Assembly: GCA_038323265.1 (NCBI GenBank)
Contig: JBBQGT010000082.1
Location: 1-14,866, forward strand
DNA: 14,866 nucleotides
Reading direction: 5' to 3'
From: PNKC01 sp038323265
Lineage (GTDB): Bacteria > Chloroflexota > Dehalococcoidia > Tepidiformales > Tepidiformaceae
Part shown: in pieces, positions 1-7,052 of the stretch
How positions within the stretch are numbered: the stretch's first letter is position 1
Layout: the number at the start of each line of letters is the position of its first letter
Made by a program: the position numbers and the translations under genes
Notes under the pieces: generated by a model
The model's database searches: none
Seen by the model: only the letters and a program-made list of their open reading frames with translations
What the model was told of the DNA's origin: nothing

Positions 1-2907
1 GGCGAGCAGCCCCTTCTCCTGGAGGCTGACTTTCGTGAGGCCGGCGGCCGCGCCACTCATCCACGCTTCGTTCGGGTAAGCGCCCTCAGCGGCGCCCGGG
101 ACACGCGTCGCGGCCACCTGTAGCGAATCGAGGTCCGCAACGAACAGGCCGGTGCGCTTCGATGGGTCGTAGCCTGGGAAGATGTCGAAGTCTCCAACGA
201 TCTTGACGGGGATGTACTGTCCGTTCGCGAACAGCGTGACCTCATCTCCGACTTTGTTGCCCATACGTTTCAACACCTGGCTCGCACCGAGGACCGGCAG
301 TGGCCCCTTGGTTACCGAGCGGCGCAGCCCAACCAGTGAAGTGCCAGCGCGCCCACGAATGAACGTGAGTTTTGCGGCCGGGCTGCTGCGCGGGGCCTCG
401 GCGTCTCCGCCGGCAAGCGTGCCGGCCTGCGTAACAACCGAGAATCCGGTGATGTTTTCGTAGCGGTCAAGGTTGCCGAAGTCTTCGATCACCGTGCCAT
501 CGGCGAAGCCCGTGGCGCCGAGACCCTTGGCCGTCGGGCCTGCAGACCATTGCAGGTCATCGAAGGTCATGGTCACCTGGTCGTTCGTATCGCCCGAGAG
601 GCCGGGGAAGCGGACGTAGAGGGAATCAAAAGTGAGAGGTCCAACCGGGAGCCTCCGCGGTTGGCCGCTAATCAGCCGGGGGACGAGTGGCACGTTGACG
701 TTCACCGAGAAGAACTGCCACCCGCCCGCGGGCGCATCACTCGTCATCAAGTATTCGAACCAGGTGCCGGCGCCATCGATGAAGCGAAGGCCGACCTGGG
801 GGTTCGGTGTGCGCGGCGGTAGCGGCAGCCGTCCCCAAAAACCGATGGACTGCGCGCCGGGGGGGACCGTTGGCGCACCGCCGACCGGCGTGGCGGCTTT
901 GCCGAGCCGCGCGAACAGTTCGTCCTCGCTGGCGGAGGCGTAATCGCCCCGCCAGAAACCGAGATCCTTGAACTCCTCGGGCTTCACCCCAAGAACCTGG
1001 ATCGATTCCGAATTAAAGCGCGAAATGTTCAGCGAGCCGGAGAGCCGCACGACGGGGCTAACGGTCGTGGCCCCGGTGGTTGTGGCGATGGCTTGCACGA
1101 AGGCTTCGTTCGCCAGGCCCGAGGGGGCGCGAATATCAACCAGGCGTGTTGGCGCGCCCGCGGCCTGCGCGGCGCGGTCGTTGTAGCCCTGTTCGAGCGT
1201 TGCGCGGAAGCCGGCGGCGAACATCCCGACGGCTGTCGTGAGAATGAGCAGGAGGATCAGGCGGCTGTGCTGTAGCGGGCTGCGCGCCATACGCGTCAGG
1301 CTCATCGAAAGCGTCGGGCCGTCAAGGCGGCGCGACATCCACAAGCCCAGCCGAAGCGCCAGTGGGAAGAGTCGCAGAAAGACGAGCGCGACCATGAGCA
1401 TGAAGAGGGTGGGTGTGACCAACAGGAGCGGGTCGGCCGAAAGGTCGCCGAAGAGTTTTTCGGTGACCAGCGAGCCGCGCTGGCGCAGCTGGTAGAAGGC
1501 AAACGCGCCGACTGCAATCAGCACGAGGTCCAGGTAGTAGCGCAGGAAGACTGGCTGCTGGGAAGGGCGCGACAGCTGCTGCTTGTAGTTCGTGATGCTG
1601 TACCGGCAGGCGCGGTAAGCCGGCCAAAGCAACGCCGCGAGCGAAAGCAATGCGCCAAAGAAGGCCAAAGCGAACGATTCGGGTGTGAGTCTGACCTTGA
1701 GCAGTTCGCCGCCGCTGAGGTCGTTGAAGGGTGGGGTAAGGCCGAGCAGGGAGATTGCGCCCGCGGCGATGAACGGCCCGCTAATCGTTGCGATAGCGCC
1801 CAGGCCACAGCCTTCGAGCACGTAGATTGCCATCACCTGTGCGGTGCTCGCGCCGCGGCTCTTCAGCAGGGCGATTTCGCCTGTCTGCCGCTCGATCACC
1901 ATCGTGGACATCATCACGACGAAGAAGAGCACGATACCAACGATCTGGAGCATCAGGGCGAAGAGCGGCAGGCGGGTGAAGAAGAGCTTCGTTCGGTAGT
2001 CCGTGAGCGTAGTGGCGAGCTTCGTCTTCAGGTCTGTTTGGCCCACCTGGGCGCGAATTTCGCGATCCAGGGCAGTCACGTTGTCTTCGACCAAACGGGC
2101 GTTCGTGTAATCGATGCGGTCCACGTCCACGAAGCCAAACACTTCGTAGTTGACGTCGATTTCGGGGAGCGTGGCGCCTACGGCCTCGATGAACGTCTTT
2201 TCGTCCATGAAGAAGGGGTACGTGGGCCAACGCGTGTTGGGCATCTCGAAGCGGTCCGTGCGTCCGAACCAGTACGGCTCCGCGAGGTTGTTCGGTTCGA
2301 TGATGCCGACGACCTCAGCTTGGTAGACCACGCCTTTTTTCCAATGGAGGCTCAAGTCGAAGACATCGCCGAGCTTGACGCCCATACGGTCGGCGGTGGC
2401 TTTGCCGATGGCGAGCTCGAGCTTGGGAATGTTGCCGGCGGGGACCGGCGGCGCGGCCGCGGGAGCGCGGCCAGCGGCATAGTGGGTGTGGTCCGCCAAC
2501 TGATCGAGGAACTGGATGTGTGCCCGCGACAGCAGATTGTCGTCGGTCGGAAGCGCCTGGCCGGTGGGCGCGAGGAAGAATGTCTCAGACTTGCCGTAGT
2601 GCACGATCTGGCTGATGACGTTGCCCGCCAGACGTTGGAGCAACTCGTCGACGGTCGCCTTACGCTGGGCGTAATCCGTGGGTTGAAGGGACGGGGCTGA
2701 GCCGTCGACCTCGAGGTCGAGCGAGTGGGCGGGCTGGGACTGGAGGGCGTGCTTGAGGCCGAGGTCGCGAATCGAATCGGAATAGAGGGCCACACAGGCC
2801 ATGAGGGCGGCGGAGAGCACGATGCCGGTGACCAGCGTGGAGAGCAGCTTCCAGTGCCCAAGGCTCCGCTGAAGCACCATCCGTGCAATTGGCCCAAACG
2901 TTCGCAC
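1..2907 (-). CDS. FtsX/MacB-family ABC transporter permease, large, 3' end beyond window
   Basis: Reading the minus strand from 2907 to position 1 gives 969 codons with no stop, so the gene continues off the left edge. The product is an integral membrane permease of the FtsX/MacB type, which works with a separate ATPase in export of lipids, peptides or drugs, or in extracytoplasmic signalling. A first membrane segment lies near residues 20-42. A large extracytoplasmic domain follows (about 45-300), then an FtsX core (about 305-395) with the family motif GEIALLKSRGAS near residue 342. More membrane segments lie near 400-580, and a second extracytoplasmic domain runs to the edge. Start: GTG at 2907 has GGGAGGG about 4 nt upstream. 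ATG at 2880 is an alternative without a good ribosome site, and ATG at 3048 would overlap the divergent promoter. The substrate cannot be read from the sequence, and no ATPase gene is visible. Confidence 0.85.
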   Translation of the reverse strand, partial: MRTFGPIARMVLQRSLGHWKLLSTLVTGIVLSAALMACVALYSDSIRDLGLKHALQSQPAHSLDLEVDGSAPSLQPTDYAQRKATVDELLQRLAGNVISQIVHYGKSETFFLAPTGQALPTDDNLLSRAHIQFLDQLADHTHYAAGRAPAAAPPVPAGNIPKLELAIGKATADRMGVKLGDVFDLSLHWKKGVVYQAEVVGIIEPNNLAEPYWFGRTDRFEMPNTRWPTYPFFMDEKTFIEAVGATLPEIDVNYEVFGFVDVDRIDYTNARLVEDNVTALDREIRAQVGQTDLKTKLATTLTDYRTKLFFTRLPLFALMLQIVGIVLFFVVMMSTMVIERQTGEIALLKSRGASTAQVMAIYVLEGCGLGAIATISGPFIAAGAISLLGLTPPFNDLSGGELLKVRLTPESFALAFFGALLSLAALLWPAYRACRYSITNYKQQLSRPSQQPVFLRYYLDLVLIAVGAFAFYQLRQRGSLVTEKLFGDLSADPLLLVTPTLFMLMVALVFLRLFPLALRLGLWMSRRLDGPTLSMSLTRMARSPLQHSRLILLLILTTAVGMFAAGFRATLEQGYNDRAAQAAGAPTRLVDIRAPSGLANEAFVQAIATTTGATTVSPVVRLSGSLNISRFNSESIQVLGVKPEEFKDLGFWRGDYASASEDELFARLGKAATPVGGAPTVPPGAQSIGFWGRLPLPPRTPNPQVGLRFIDGAGTWFEYLMTSDAPAGGWQFFSVNVNVPLVPRLISGQPRRLPVGPLTFDSLYVRFPGLSGDTNDQVTMTFDDLQWSAGPTAKGLGATGFADGTVIEDFGNLDRYENITGFSVVTQAGTLAGGDAEAPRSSPAAKLTFIRGRAGTSLVGLRRSVTKGPLPVLGASQVLKRMGNKVGDEVTLFANGQYIPVKIVGDFDIFPGYDPSKRTGLFVADLDSLQVAATRVPGAAEGAYPNEAWMSGAAAGLTKVSLQEKGLLA

Positions 2908-3041
2908 ACGCCCTCCCGGCGGGCCAAAGCGTACAGAGGCGCGGCCCGCGCGGCAAAGCTGTTCGGGATCGGGTTTGGCGGTCTGAACCGGGGATATCGA
3001 ACAACGAACAGGTTGCTGGTGTTCTTGGAGCGCCACGATCG

Positions 3042-3068
3042 TTGACATCGCCCGATGCCCGCGATACT
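3042..3068 (+). promoter_or_regulatory. Candidate sigma-70-type promoter of the trp leader
   Basis: A perfect TTGACA (3042-3047) is followed after 15 nt by GATACT (3063-3068, 4 of 6 matches to TATAAT). The spacing is slightly short; TACTTT at 3065-3070 would give 17 nt but a poorer match. Transcription would begin near 3075, just before stem I of the T-box leader, which is where a promoter is needed. This is a sequence match only; the start site is inferred. Confidence 0.5.
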
Positions 3069-3355
3069 TTTCTCGGACAACTGAATACTAATAGAGGCGT
3101 GGATCGGGAGAAGTACCCGGCCAAGCGAGCCTTCAGAGAGCTGGGGACAGGTGGAAGCCCGGCGGCGGCGCGGTCGGTGAATGGACCCGGGAGCCCCGGC
3201 AGCGAAACCTTCGGGTAGTAGCCGCCGGCGGAGTGGCACCGTTATCACAGCCAGGGCCCTCATTCGAGGACTACGGTGACAGTGTCTGAGGACTCAGCTT
3301 GCACCCAGTCCCCCATGGCGGCTGACAAAGTGCCCGCCAGGTAACCGGCGGGAAC

Positions 3356-3388
3356 AAAGGTGGCACCGCGAGTAACCCCTCGTCCTTT
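3356..3388 (+). promoter_or_regulatory. T-box antiterminator element
   Basis: AAAGG (3356-3360) can pair with CCTTT (3384-3388), and GCG (3368-3370) with CGT (3381-3383), leaving the TGGC bulge to bind the tRNA 3' end. This helix takes C3381 and G3382 away from the terminator stem, so the two structures exclude each other, as in characterised T-box leaders. Confidence 0.9.
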
Positions 3389-3405
3389 GATGGCGAGGGG
3401 TTTTT
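3374..3405 (+). terminator. Intrinsic terminator (attenuator) of the trp leader
   Basis: A 9-bp perfect stem AACCCCTCG (3374-3382) with CGAGGGGTT (3394-3402) encloses an 11-nt loop and runs into a T tract (3401-3405, then GGTTT). It lies directly after the T-box sequence and about 110 nt before trpB2. Charged tRNA-Trp should leave it formed and stop transcription. Confidence 0.92.
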
Positions 3406-3513
3406 GGTTTCCCGGACGAGAACCTAACCATCAAGGCGCCGAGGACTGAGGAACACCTTCAGGCCCCCTAAGCACGGTGTCCCGGTGGTTCAAAACAAAC
3501 AAGGAGATTGGCG
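3406..3513 (+). promoter_or_regulatory. 5' UTR between attenuator and trpB2, with Shine-Dalgarno site
   Basis: AAGGAG at 3501-3506 lies 7 nt before the ATG at 3514 and decides that start over the in-frame TTG at 3508, which would be only 1 nt from the same site. The rest of the stretch shows no leader peptide with Trp codons. A weak ACACC/GGTGT pairing (about 3453-3480) is the only structure noticed. Confidence 0.7.
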
Positions 3514-4869
3514 ATGGCGACACGGAAGTACTTCCTCAACGAGTCGGAGATGCCAACGCATTGGTACAACGTGGCCGCGGACCTGAAGAATCCGCCCGCG
3601 CCGCCGCTGCATCCCGGCACGCACCAGCCGATCGGCCCGGAGGCGCTCGCGCCGCTCTTCCCGATGGAGCTGATCAAGCAAGAAGTGAGTTCCGAGCGCT
3701 ACATCGAGATCCCGGATGAGGTGCGCGAGATCTACAAGATTTGGCGGCCGTCGCCGCTGATTCGCGCCACCTTCCTTGAGAAGGCGCTCGATACCCCGGC
3801 GAAGATCTACTATAAGTACGAAGGCGTTTCTCCCTCTGGTTCGCACAAGCCGAACACGGCGGTCGCGCAGGCGTACTACAACAAGCAGGAGGGCGTGAAG
3901 CGCATTGCCACGGAGACCGGCGCCGGCCAGTGGGGCGCATCGCTCGCCTTCGCCTGCCAGATCTTTGGCATCGAATGCAAGGTGTACATGGTCAAGATCT
4001 CCTACGACCAGAAGCCCTACCGCCGTTCGATGATGCAGCTCTGGGGGAGTAGCGTTGTGGCAAGCCCCAGCGAAGACACCAAAGCCGGTCGCGCAGCCTT
4101 GGCCGCTGACCCGGAGAGCTCCGGCTCCCTTGGCATGGCGATCTCCGAAGCCGTGGAGGACGCGGCGATGCGCGAAGACACCAAGTACTCGCTCGGCAGC
4201 GTCCTCAACCACGTCCTCCTGCACCAGACGGTGATTGGCCAGGAGGCGATGAAGCAGATGGAGATGGCGGGCGACTACCCGGACGTGGTGGTTGGCTGCG
4301 CCGGGGGCGGATCCAATGCGGCGGGCCTCATCTTCCCGTTTATGAAGGACCGCCTGGACGGCAATCGCAACACGCGCTTCGTAGCAGTTGAGCCGGCTTC
4401 GTGCCCCAGCCTGACGAAGGGCGAGTACCGCTACGACTTCGGCGATACGGCCGGGCTGACGCCGCTGATGAAGATGTACACGCTCGGCCACACGTTCATG
4501 CCGCCGGGCATCCACGCGGGTGGGCTGCGCTACCACGCCATGGCGCCGCTCCTCTGTCAGCTGTATAGCGAGGGCTACATTGAGGCGAAGGCCTACCCCC
4601 AGAATCCTTGCTTCGAAGCGGCTACGCTATTTGCGAAGACCGAAGGGATCATCCCCGCGCCGGAGAGCAGCCACGCCATCCGCGGGGCGATCGATGAGGC
4701 GCTGGCAGCGAAGGAAGAAGGCAAGAGTCGTACGATCCTCTTTAACCTCAGCGGTCATGGGCTGCTGGACCTTTCTGCCTACGATGACTACCTCGCCGGC
4801 CGTCTGATCGACGACCACTACCCTGCGGAACGCGTCCGCGAGGCGATGAAATCCCTCCCGGAGATTTGA
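3514..4869 (+). CDS. trpB2: TrpB2-type tryptophan synthase beta chain (PLP-dependent)
   Basis: The product is a 451-aa pyridoxal-phosphate enzyme that joins indole with an activated serine to make tryptophan. The PLP lysine is K112 in SGSHKPNTA, the catalytic glutamate is E134 in ETGAGQWG, and the phosphate-binding loop GGGSN is at 264-268. The long N-terminal region (NVAADLKNPPAPPLHPGT), the KPNTA rather than KINNA context and the length over 440 aa mark the TrpB2 class, distinct from the TrpB1 class seen again at 13974. TrpB2 enzymes generally do not form the tight alpha-beta complex and are often seen as indole-salvage or stand-alone synthases. It is the first gene after the Trp T-box leader, so it should be induced when tRNA-Trp is uncharged. 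A C/A-rich 55-nt gap without a terminator separates it from the next gene. Confidence 0.95.
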   Translation: MATRKYFLNESEMPTHWYNVAADLKNPPAPPLHPGTHQPIGPEALAPLFPMELIKQEVSSERYIEIPDEVREIYKIWRPSPLIRATFLEKALDTPAKIYYKYEGVSPSGSHKPNTAVAQAYYNKQEGVKRIATETGAGQWGASLAFACQIFGIECKVYMVKISYDQKPYRRSMMQLWGSSVVASPSEDTKAGRAALAADPESSGSLGMAISEAVEDAAMREDTKYSLGSVLNHVLLHQTVIGQEAMKQMEMAGDYPDVVVGCAGGGSNAAGLIFPFMKDRLDGNRNTRFVAVEPASCPSLTKGEYRYDFGDTAGLTPLMKMYTLGHTFMPPGIHAGGLRYHAMAPLLCQLYSEGYIEAKAYPQNPCFEAATLFAKTEGIIPAPESSHAIRGAIDEALAAKEEGKSRTILFNLSGHGLLDLSAYDDYLAGRLIDDHYPAERVREAMKSLPEI

Positions 4870-4924
4870 AACCAGCACTCAGCAACCACGCAATCAACAC
4901 CACTACACCGGAAAGGCTCCCAAC

Positions 4925-5593
4925 ATGATCGCCCAGACCAGTGACCTCGAAGCCCGTATCAACGCGGTCCTCGAAGCGAAATCGCTTCTCAAGCACCCGT
5001 TCTATACCGAGTGGACGAAGGGCGTGCTCAGCCGAGAGCGACTGCAGGAGTACGCGCGCCAGTATTACCACTTCGAAGTCGCTTTCCCGCGCTTCTTGAG
5101 CGCCATCCACACGCGCACGGACTCGCCGGAGATCCGCCAGCTCATCCTCGATAACCTTTGGGACGAAGAACACGGCGACCGCAACCACCCGATCCTCTGG
5201 CTGGAGTTTGCCAGCGCGCTTGGCGTGGCGGGTGATGAAGTTCGCAACGCTGAGATCCGACCGGAGACCGCGGCACTCATCGCCCACTTTAGTGAGGCAT
5301 CAAAGAACGCCCCGGTGGCCGAGGCGCTGGCCACGCTGTTCGCCTACGAAGGCCAGGTGCCGGCGATCGCCTGGCAGAAGATCAAGGGCCTGACCGAGCA
5401 CTATGGGTTCGCGCCCAAGCAGTTCGAGTTCTTCTCGGTCCATTTGGTGGCAGATATTGCACACGCTGGAGCAGAGATGGACGCCATCCGCCAGTCCGCG
5501 GAGGACGAGGACGCCGTCGTTCAGGCGATCGAAACGTCGTGCGACAGGTTGCTCAGCTTCCTGGACGGCTGTTACGGAGAGGTTGCCGCCTAA
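4925..5593 (+). CDS. CADD/TenA-like heme-oxygenase-fold diiron enzyme, candidate p-aminobenzoate synthase
   Basis: This 222-aa all-helical protein is of the TenA/PqqC-like fold (iron-containing redox enzyme family). A full set of diiron ligands is visible: E81 and H88 in EEHGDRNH, E142 in YEGQ, and H173, D177 and H180 in HLVADIAH. Chlamydial CADD, a self-sacrificing enzyme that makes p-aminobenzoate from one of its own tyrosines, uses the same ligand pattern. From memory, its key Tyr27, Tyr43, Tyr141 and Lys152 fall at Y27, Y43, Y141 and K152 here, and its length (about 230 aa) is similar. The TenA thiaminase cysteine is not evident. A GGAAAGG site precedes the ATG. It sits between trpB2 and trpS under the Trp leader and overlaps the next gene by 1 nt (TAATG). 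The fold and metal site are clear; the pABA role is inferred. Confidence 0.82.
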   Translation: MIAQTSDLEARINAVLEAKSLLKHPFYTEWTKGVLSRERLQEYARQYYHFEVAFPRFLSAIHTRTDSPEIRQLILDNLWDEEHGDRNHPILWLEFASALGVAGDEVRNAEIRPETAALIAHFSEASKNAPVAEALATLFAYEGQVPAIAWQKIKGLTEHYGFAPKQFEFFSVHLVADIAHAGAEMDAIRQSAEDEDAVVQAIETSCDRLLSFLDGCYGEVAA

Positions 5594-6030
5594 TGGCCGA
5601 GTTCGAATACCAGAACGTTGAAGCCTGGAACACCTCGGTGAAACTTGCTTCCGCCGTTGGCCGGTTAAAGATCGGCTCGAACTTGAAGGCTTCGGCGGAA
5701 GCGCAGAGCCACGCCTTCGAGCAGGCGGGATTGGCCAGCGCGCTGATTGCCGAGGCTTCCGGCCGAGAAGGGCCGGCGCAAAGCGACCTCTATCGCGAGG
5801 CACGGGGAGCGCTCGCCCAATGCCGTTCGTGGGTCCACATCCTCGCGGCGGTCACGAACGAGCAGGACACCGTTTTCGCGCACGAACTGGACCTGGCCGA
5901 GCAGGCTGCGCGCCAGGTGGCGGCCTACCTGCGCGTTGGCGCGGGCCGGCTGCCGGGCGGACCGGTGCGCGGTCCAGCGCCAGGCGGCCCTCGCCCGCCG
6001 GGCCGCAACCCGGGAAGCGGCCCTCGGTGA
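5593..6030 (+). CDS. Four-helix-bundle protein (S23/IVS-like) with Pro/Gly/Arg-rich tail
   Basis: A protein of 145 aa. Residues 1-115 are helical and amphipathic, and the N-terminal FEYQNVEAWNTSVKLASAV resembles the start of the four-helix-bundle family related to the 23S rRNA intervening-sequence protein and to Avd accessory proteins of diversity-generating retroelements. No reverse transcriptase or variable repeat is seen nearby, so a retroelement role is not suggested. The function of chromosomal copies is generally unknown; nucleic-acid or protein binding is usual for the fold. Residues 118-145 form a low-complexity tail rich in Pro, Gly and Arg, probably disordered. The start ATG overlaps the previous stop (TAATG), and its stop overlaps the GTG of trpS (GTGA), so it is translated as part of the operon. 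The family assignment rests on pattern recognition only. Confidence 0.7.
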   Translation: MAEFEYQNVEAWNTSVKLASAVGRLKIGSNLKASAEAQSHAFEQAGLASALIAEASGREGPAQSDLYREARGALAQCRSWVHILAAVTNEQDTVFAHELDLAEQAARQVAAYLRVGAGRLPGGPVRGPAPGGPRPPGRNPGSGPR

Positions 6031-7052
6031 CCGAACGCAGGCGCATCCTCACGGGCATCCGGCCCACCGGGTCGTTGCATCTCGGCCACTATGCTGGCGC
6101 ACTCGAAAACTGGGTGAATCTCCAGCATGAGTACGAGTGCTACTTCCTGATCGCCGATTACCAGGTCTCCGATTACGCAGACGACATTGCGCGCGTGCGG
6201 GATGCCGTCTGGGAAGTCGCGCTGGACTGGCTCGGTGTTGGCCTGGACCCGGAGGGAAGCTCTTTCGTCATCGAAAGCCTGGTGCCGGAGCATGCCGAAC
6301 TGACCACTCTGCTTGGTTGGTTTTTGCCGATCTCTATGCTCGAGCGGAACCCCACGCTAAAGGCAGAGATGGAGGCGATGGAGCACCCCGAGGACGGCAA
6401 GAGCGAAGCGAAGTCCGTACCGGTGGCGTTCTACACCTACCCGGTGATGCAAGTTGCAAACATTCTCATGCCGCGCGCCCACCTGGTCCCCGTAGGCGAA
6501 GACCAACTGCCGCACATCGAATTGACGCGCGAGACGGCGCGTCGCTTCAACCGCCGATTCAAGGACGTCTTCCCCGAGCCGGAAGGGTTGGTCGGACGCG
6601 TGCCGCGGCTCGTTGGCACCGATGGAAACGCCAAGATGAGCAAATCGCGCGGCAACACGATCGACCTCAAGGACCCCGCCGAGCTTGTGGCAAAGAAGAT
6701 CAAGTCGATGTACGGCGGCCCTCCGCGGGAACTGAACCAACCCGGCGATCCAGATGAAAACCCGATCTTCCTTTACCTCCGGGCGTTCGACCCGAACACA
6801 GCGGAGGTGGCCGACCTGGAAGACCGCTACCGCACTTCCGGGGTGGGCAACAAGGAGCTGAAAGACCGCCTGACGGTCGCCTTGAACGCGCTTCTCGAAC
6901 CGTTCAGGGAGCGCCGCGCGTACTACGAAGCACGAATGCCCCAGGTGCGCGAGGCGCTGGAGGCTGGCACTAAGCGAGAGCGGAAGATCGCCGTAGAAAC
7001 CATGGAGATGGTGCGCGACGCCCTGGACATGAACTACCTGGGACGCTACTGA
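6027..7052 (+). CDS. trpS: Tryptophanyl-tRNA synthetase
   Basis: A class I aminoacyl-tRNA synthetase of 341 aa that charges tRNA-Trp in the cytoplasm. The signature HLGH is at residues 18-21 (after GIRPTGSLHLGHY) and KMSKS at 203-207 (in GNAKMSKSRGN), with the usual bacterial TrpRS length of about 330-345. GEDQLPHIELTRE and SMLERNPTLKAEM are also typical. The start is GTG at 6027, forming a GTGA overlap with the preceding stop; an upstream extension in the same frame has no family similarity. The next gene starts on its stop (TGATG). Its place inside a Trp-biosynthesis operon under a UGG T-box means that both supply of Trp and charging capacity should respond to uncharged tRNA-Trp. Confidence 0.97.
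   Translation: MTERRRILTGIRPTGSLHLGHYAGALENWVNLQHEYECYFLIADYQVSDYADDIARVRDAVWEVALDWLGVGLDPEGSSFVIESLVPEHAELTTLLGWFLPISMLERNPTLKAEMEAMEHPEDGKSEAKSVPVAFYTYPVMQVANILMPRAHLVPVGEDQLPHIELTRETARRFNRRFKDVFPEPEGLVGRVPRLVGTDGNAKMSKSRGNTIDLKDPAELVAKKIKSMYGGPPRELNQPGDPDENPIFLYLRAFDPNTAEVADLEDRYRTSGVGNKELKDRLTVALNALLEPFRERRAYYEARMPQVREALEAGTKRERKIAVETMEMVRDALDMNYLGRY

Larger units (their letters stand above)
3090..3405 (+). promoter_or_regulatory. T-box riboswitch leader, Trp (UGG) specifier
   Basis: This leader senses uncharged tRNA and controls the downstream operon by transcription attenuation. Stem I: lower helix CGGG (3105-3108) with CCCG (3186-3189); the specifier internal loop with AGTA (3112-3115) facing GAA-TGG-A; upper helix CCGGCC (3117-3122) with GGTCGG (3172-3177); distal motifs AGAGAG (3135-3140) and GGTGGAAGCC (3150-3159). 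The specifier codon is TGG at 3182-3184, in the usual GAA-NNN-ACC setting. A stem III hairpin is CCCGCC (3333-3338) with GGCGGG (3347-3352). The T-box proper, AAAGGTGGCACCGCG, spans 3356-3370. The bulge TGGC (3361-3364) would pair with an NCCA tail whose discriminator is G, which fits bacterial tRNA-Trp. The genes downstream are Trp biosynthesis and trpS, in agreement with the specifier. The exact 5' limit is approximate. Confidence 0.95.

Noticed and set aside
2038..2700. Plus-strand open frame of 220 codons within the permease region
   Set aside because: The opposite strand carries a continuous 969-codon permease frame with FtsX motifs and membrane segments; the plus frame has none.
2352..3263. 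Minus-strand frame of about 303 codons running from the leader into the permease
   Set aside because: It is in another frame than the permease, is Arg/Pro/Ser-rich, and crosses the T-box leader antisense; no domain is visible.
3406..3513. Possible Trp leader peptide (ribosome-mediated attenuation)
   Set aside because: No short frame with Trp codon runs is present before trpB2, and control is explained by the T-box structure.
3490..4536. Long open frame on the minus strand opposite trpB2 (about 348 codons)
   Set aside because: It is the antisense of a certain trpB2 gene, with low-complexity Arg/His/Ala-rich translation. This is a GC-rich codon-bias shadow.
4925..5593. TenA thiaminase II / thiamine salvage enzyme
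   Set aside because: The carboxylate/histidine diiron set is complete and the TenA active-site cysteine is not evident; no thiamine genes are nearby.
5593..6030. Diversity-generating retroelement suggested by the Avd-like four-helix protein
   Set aside because: No reverse transcriptase, template repeat or variable repeat was seen anywhere in the window.
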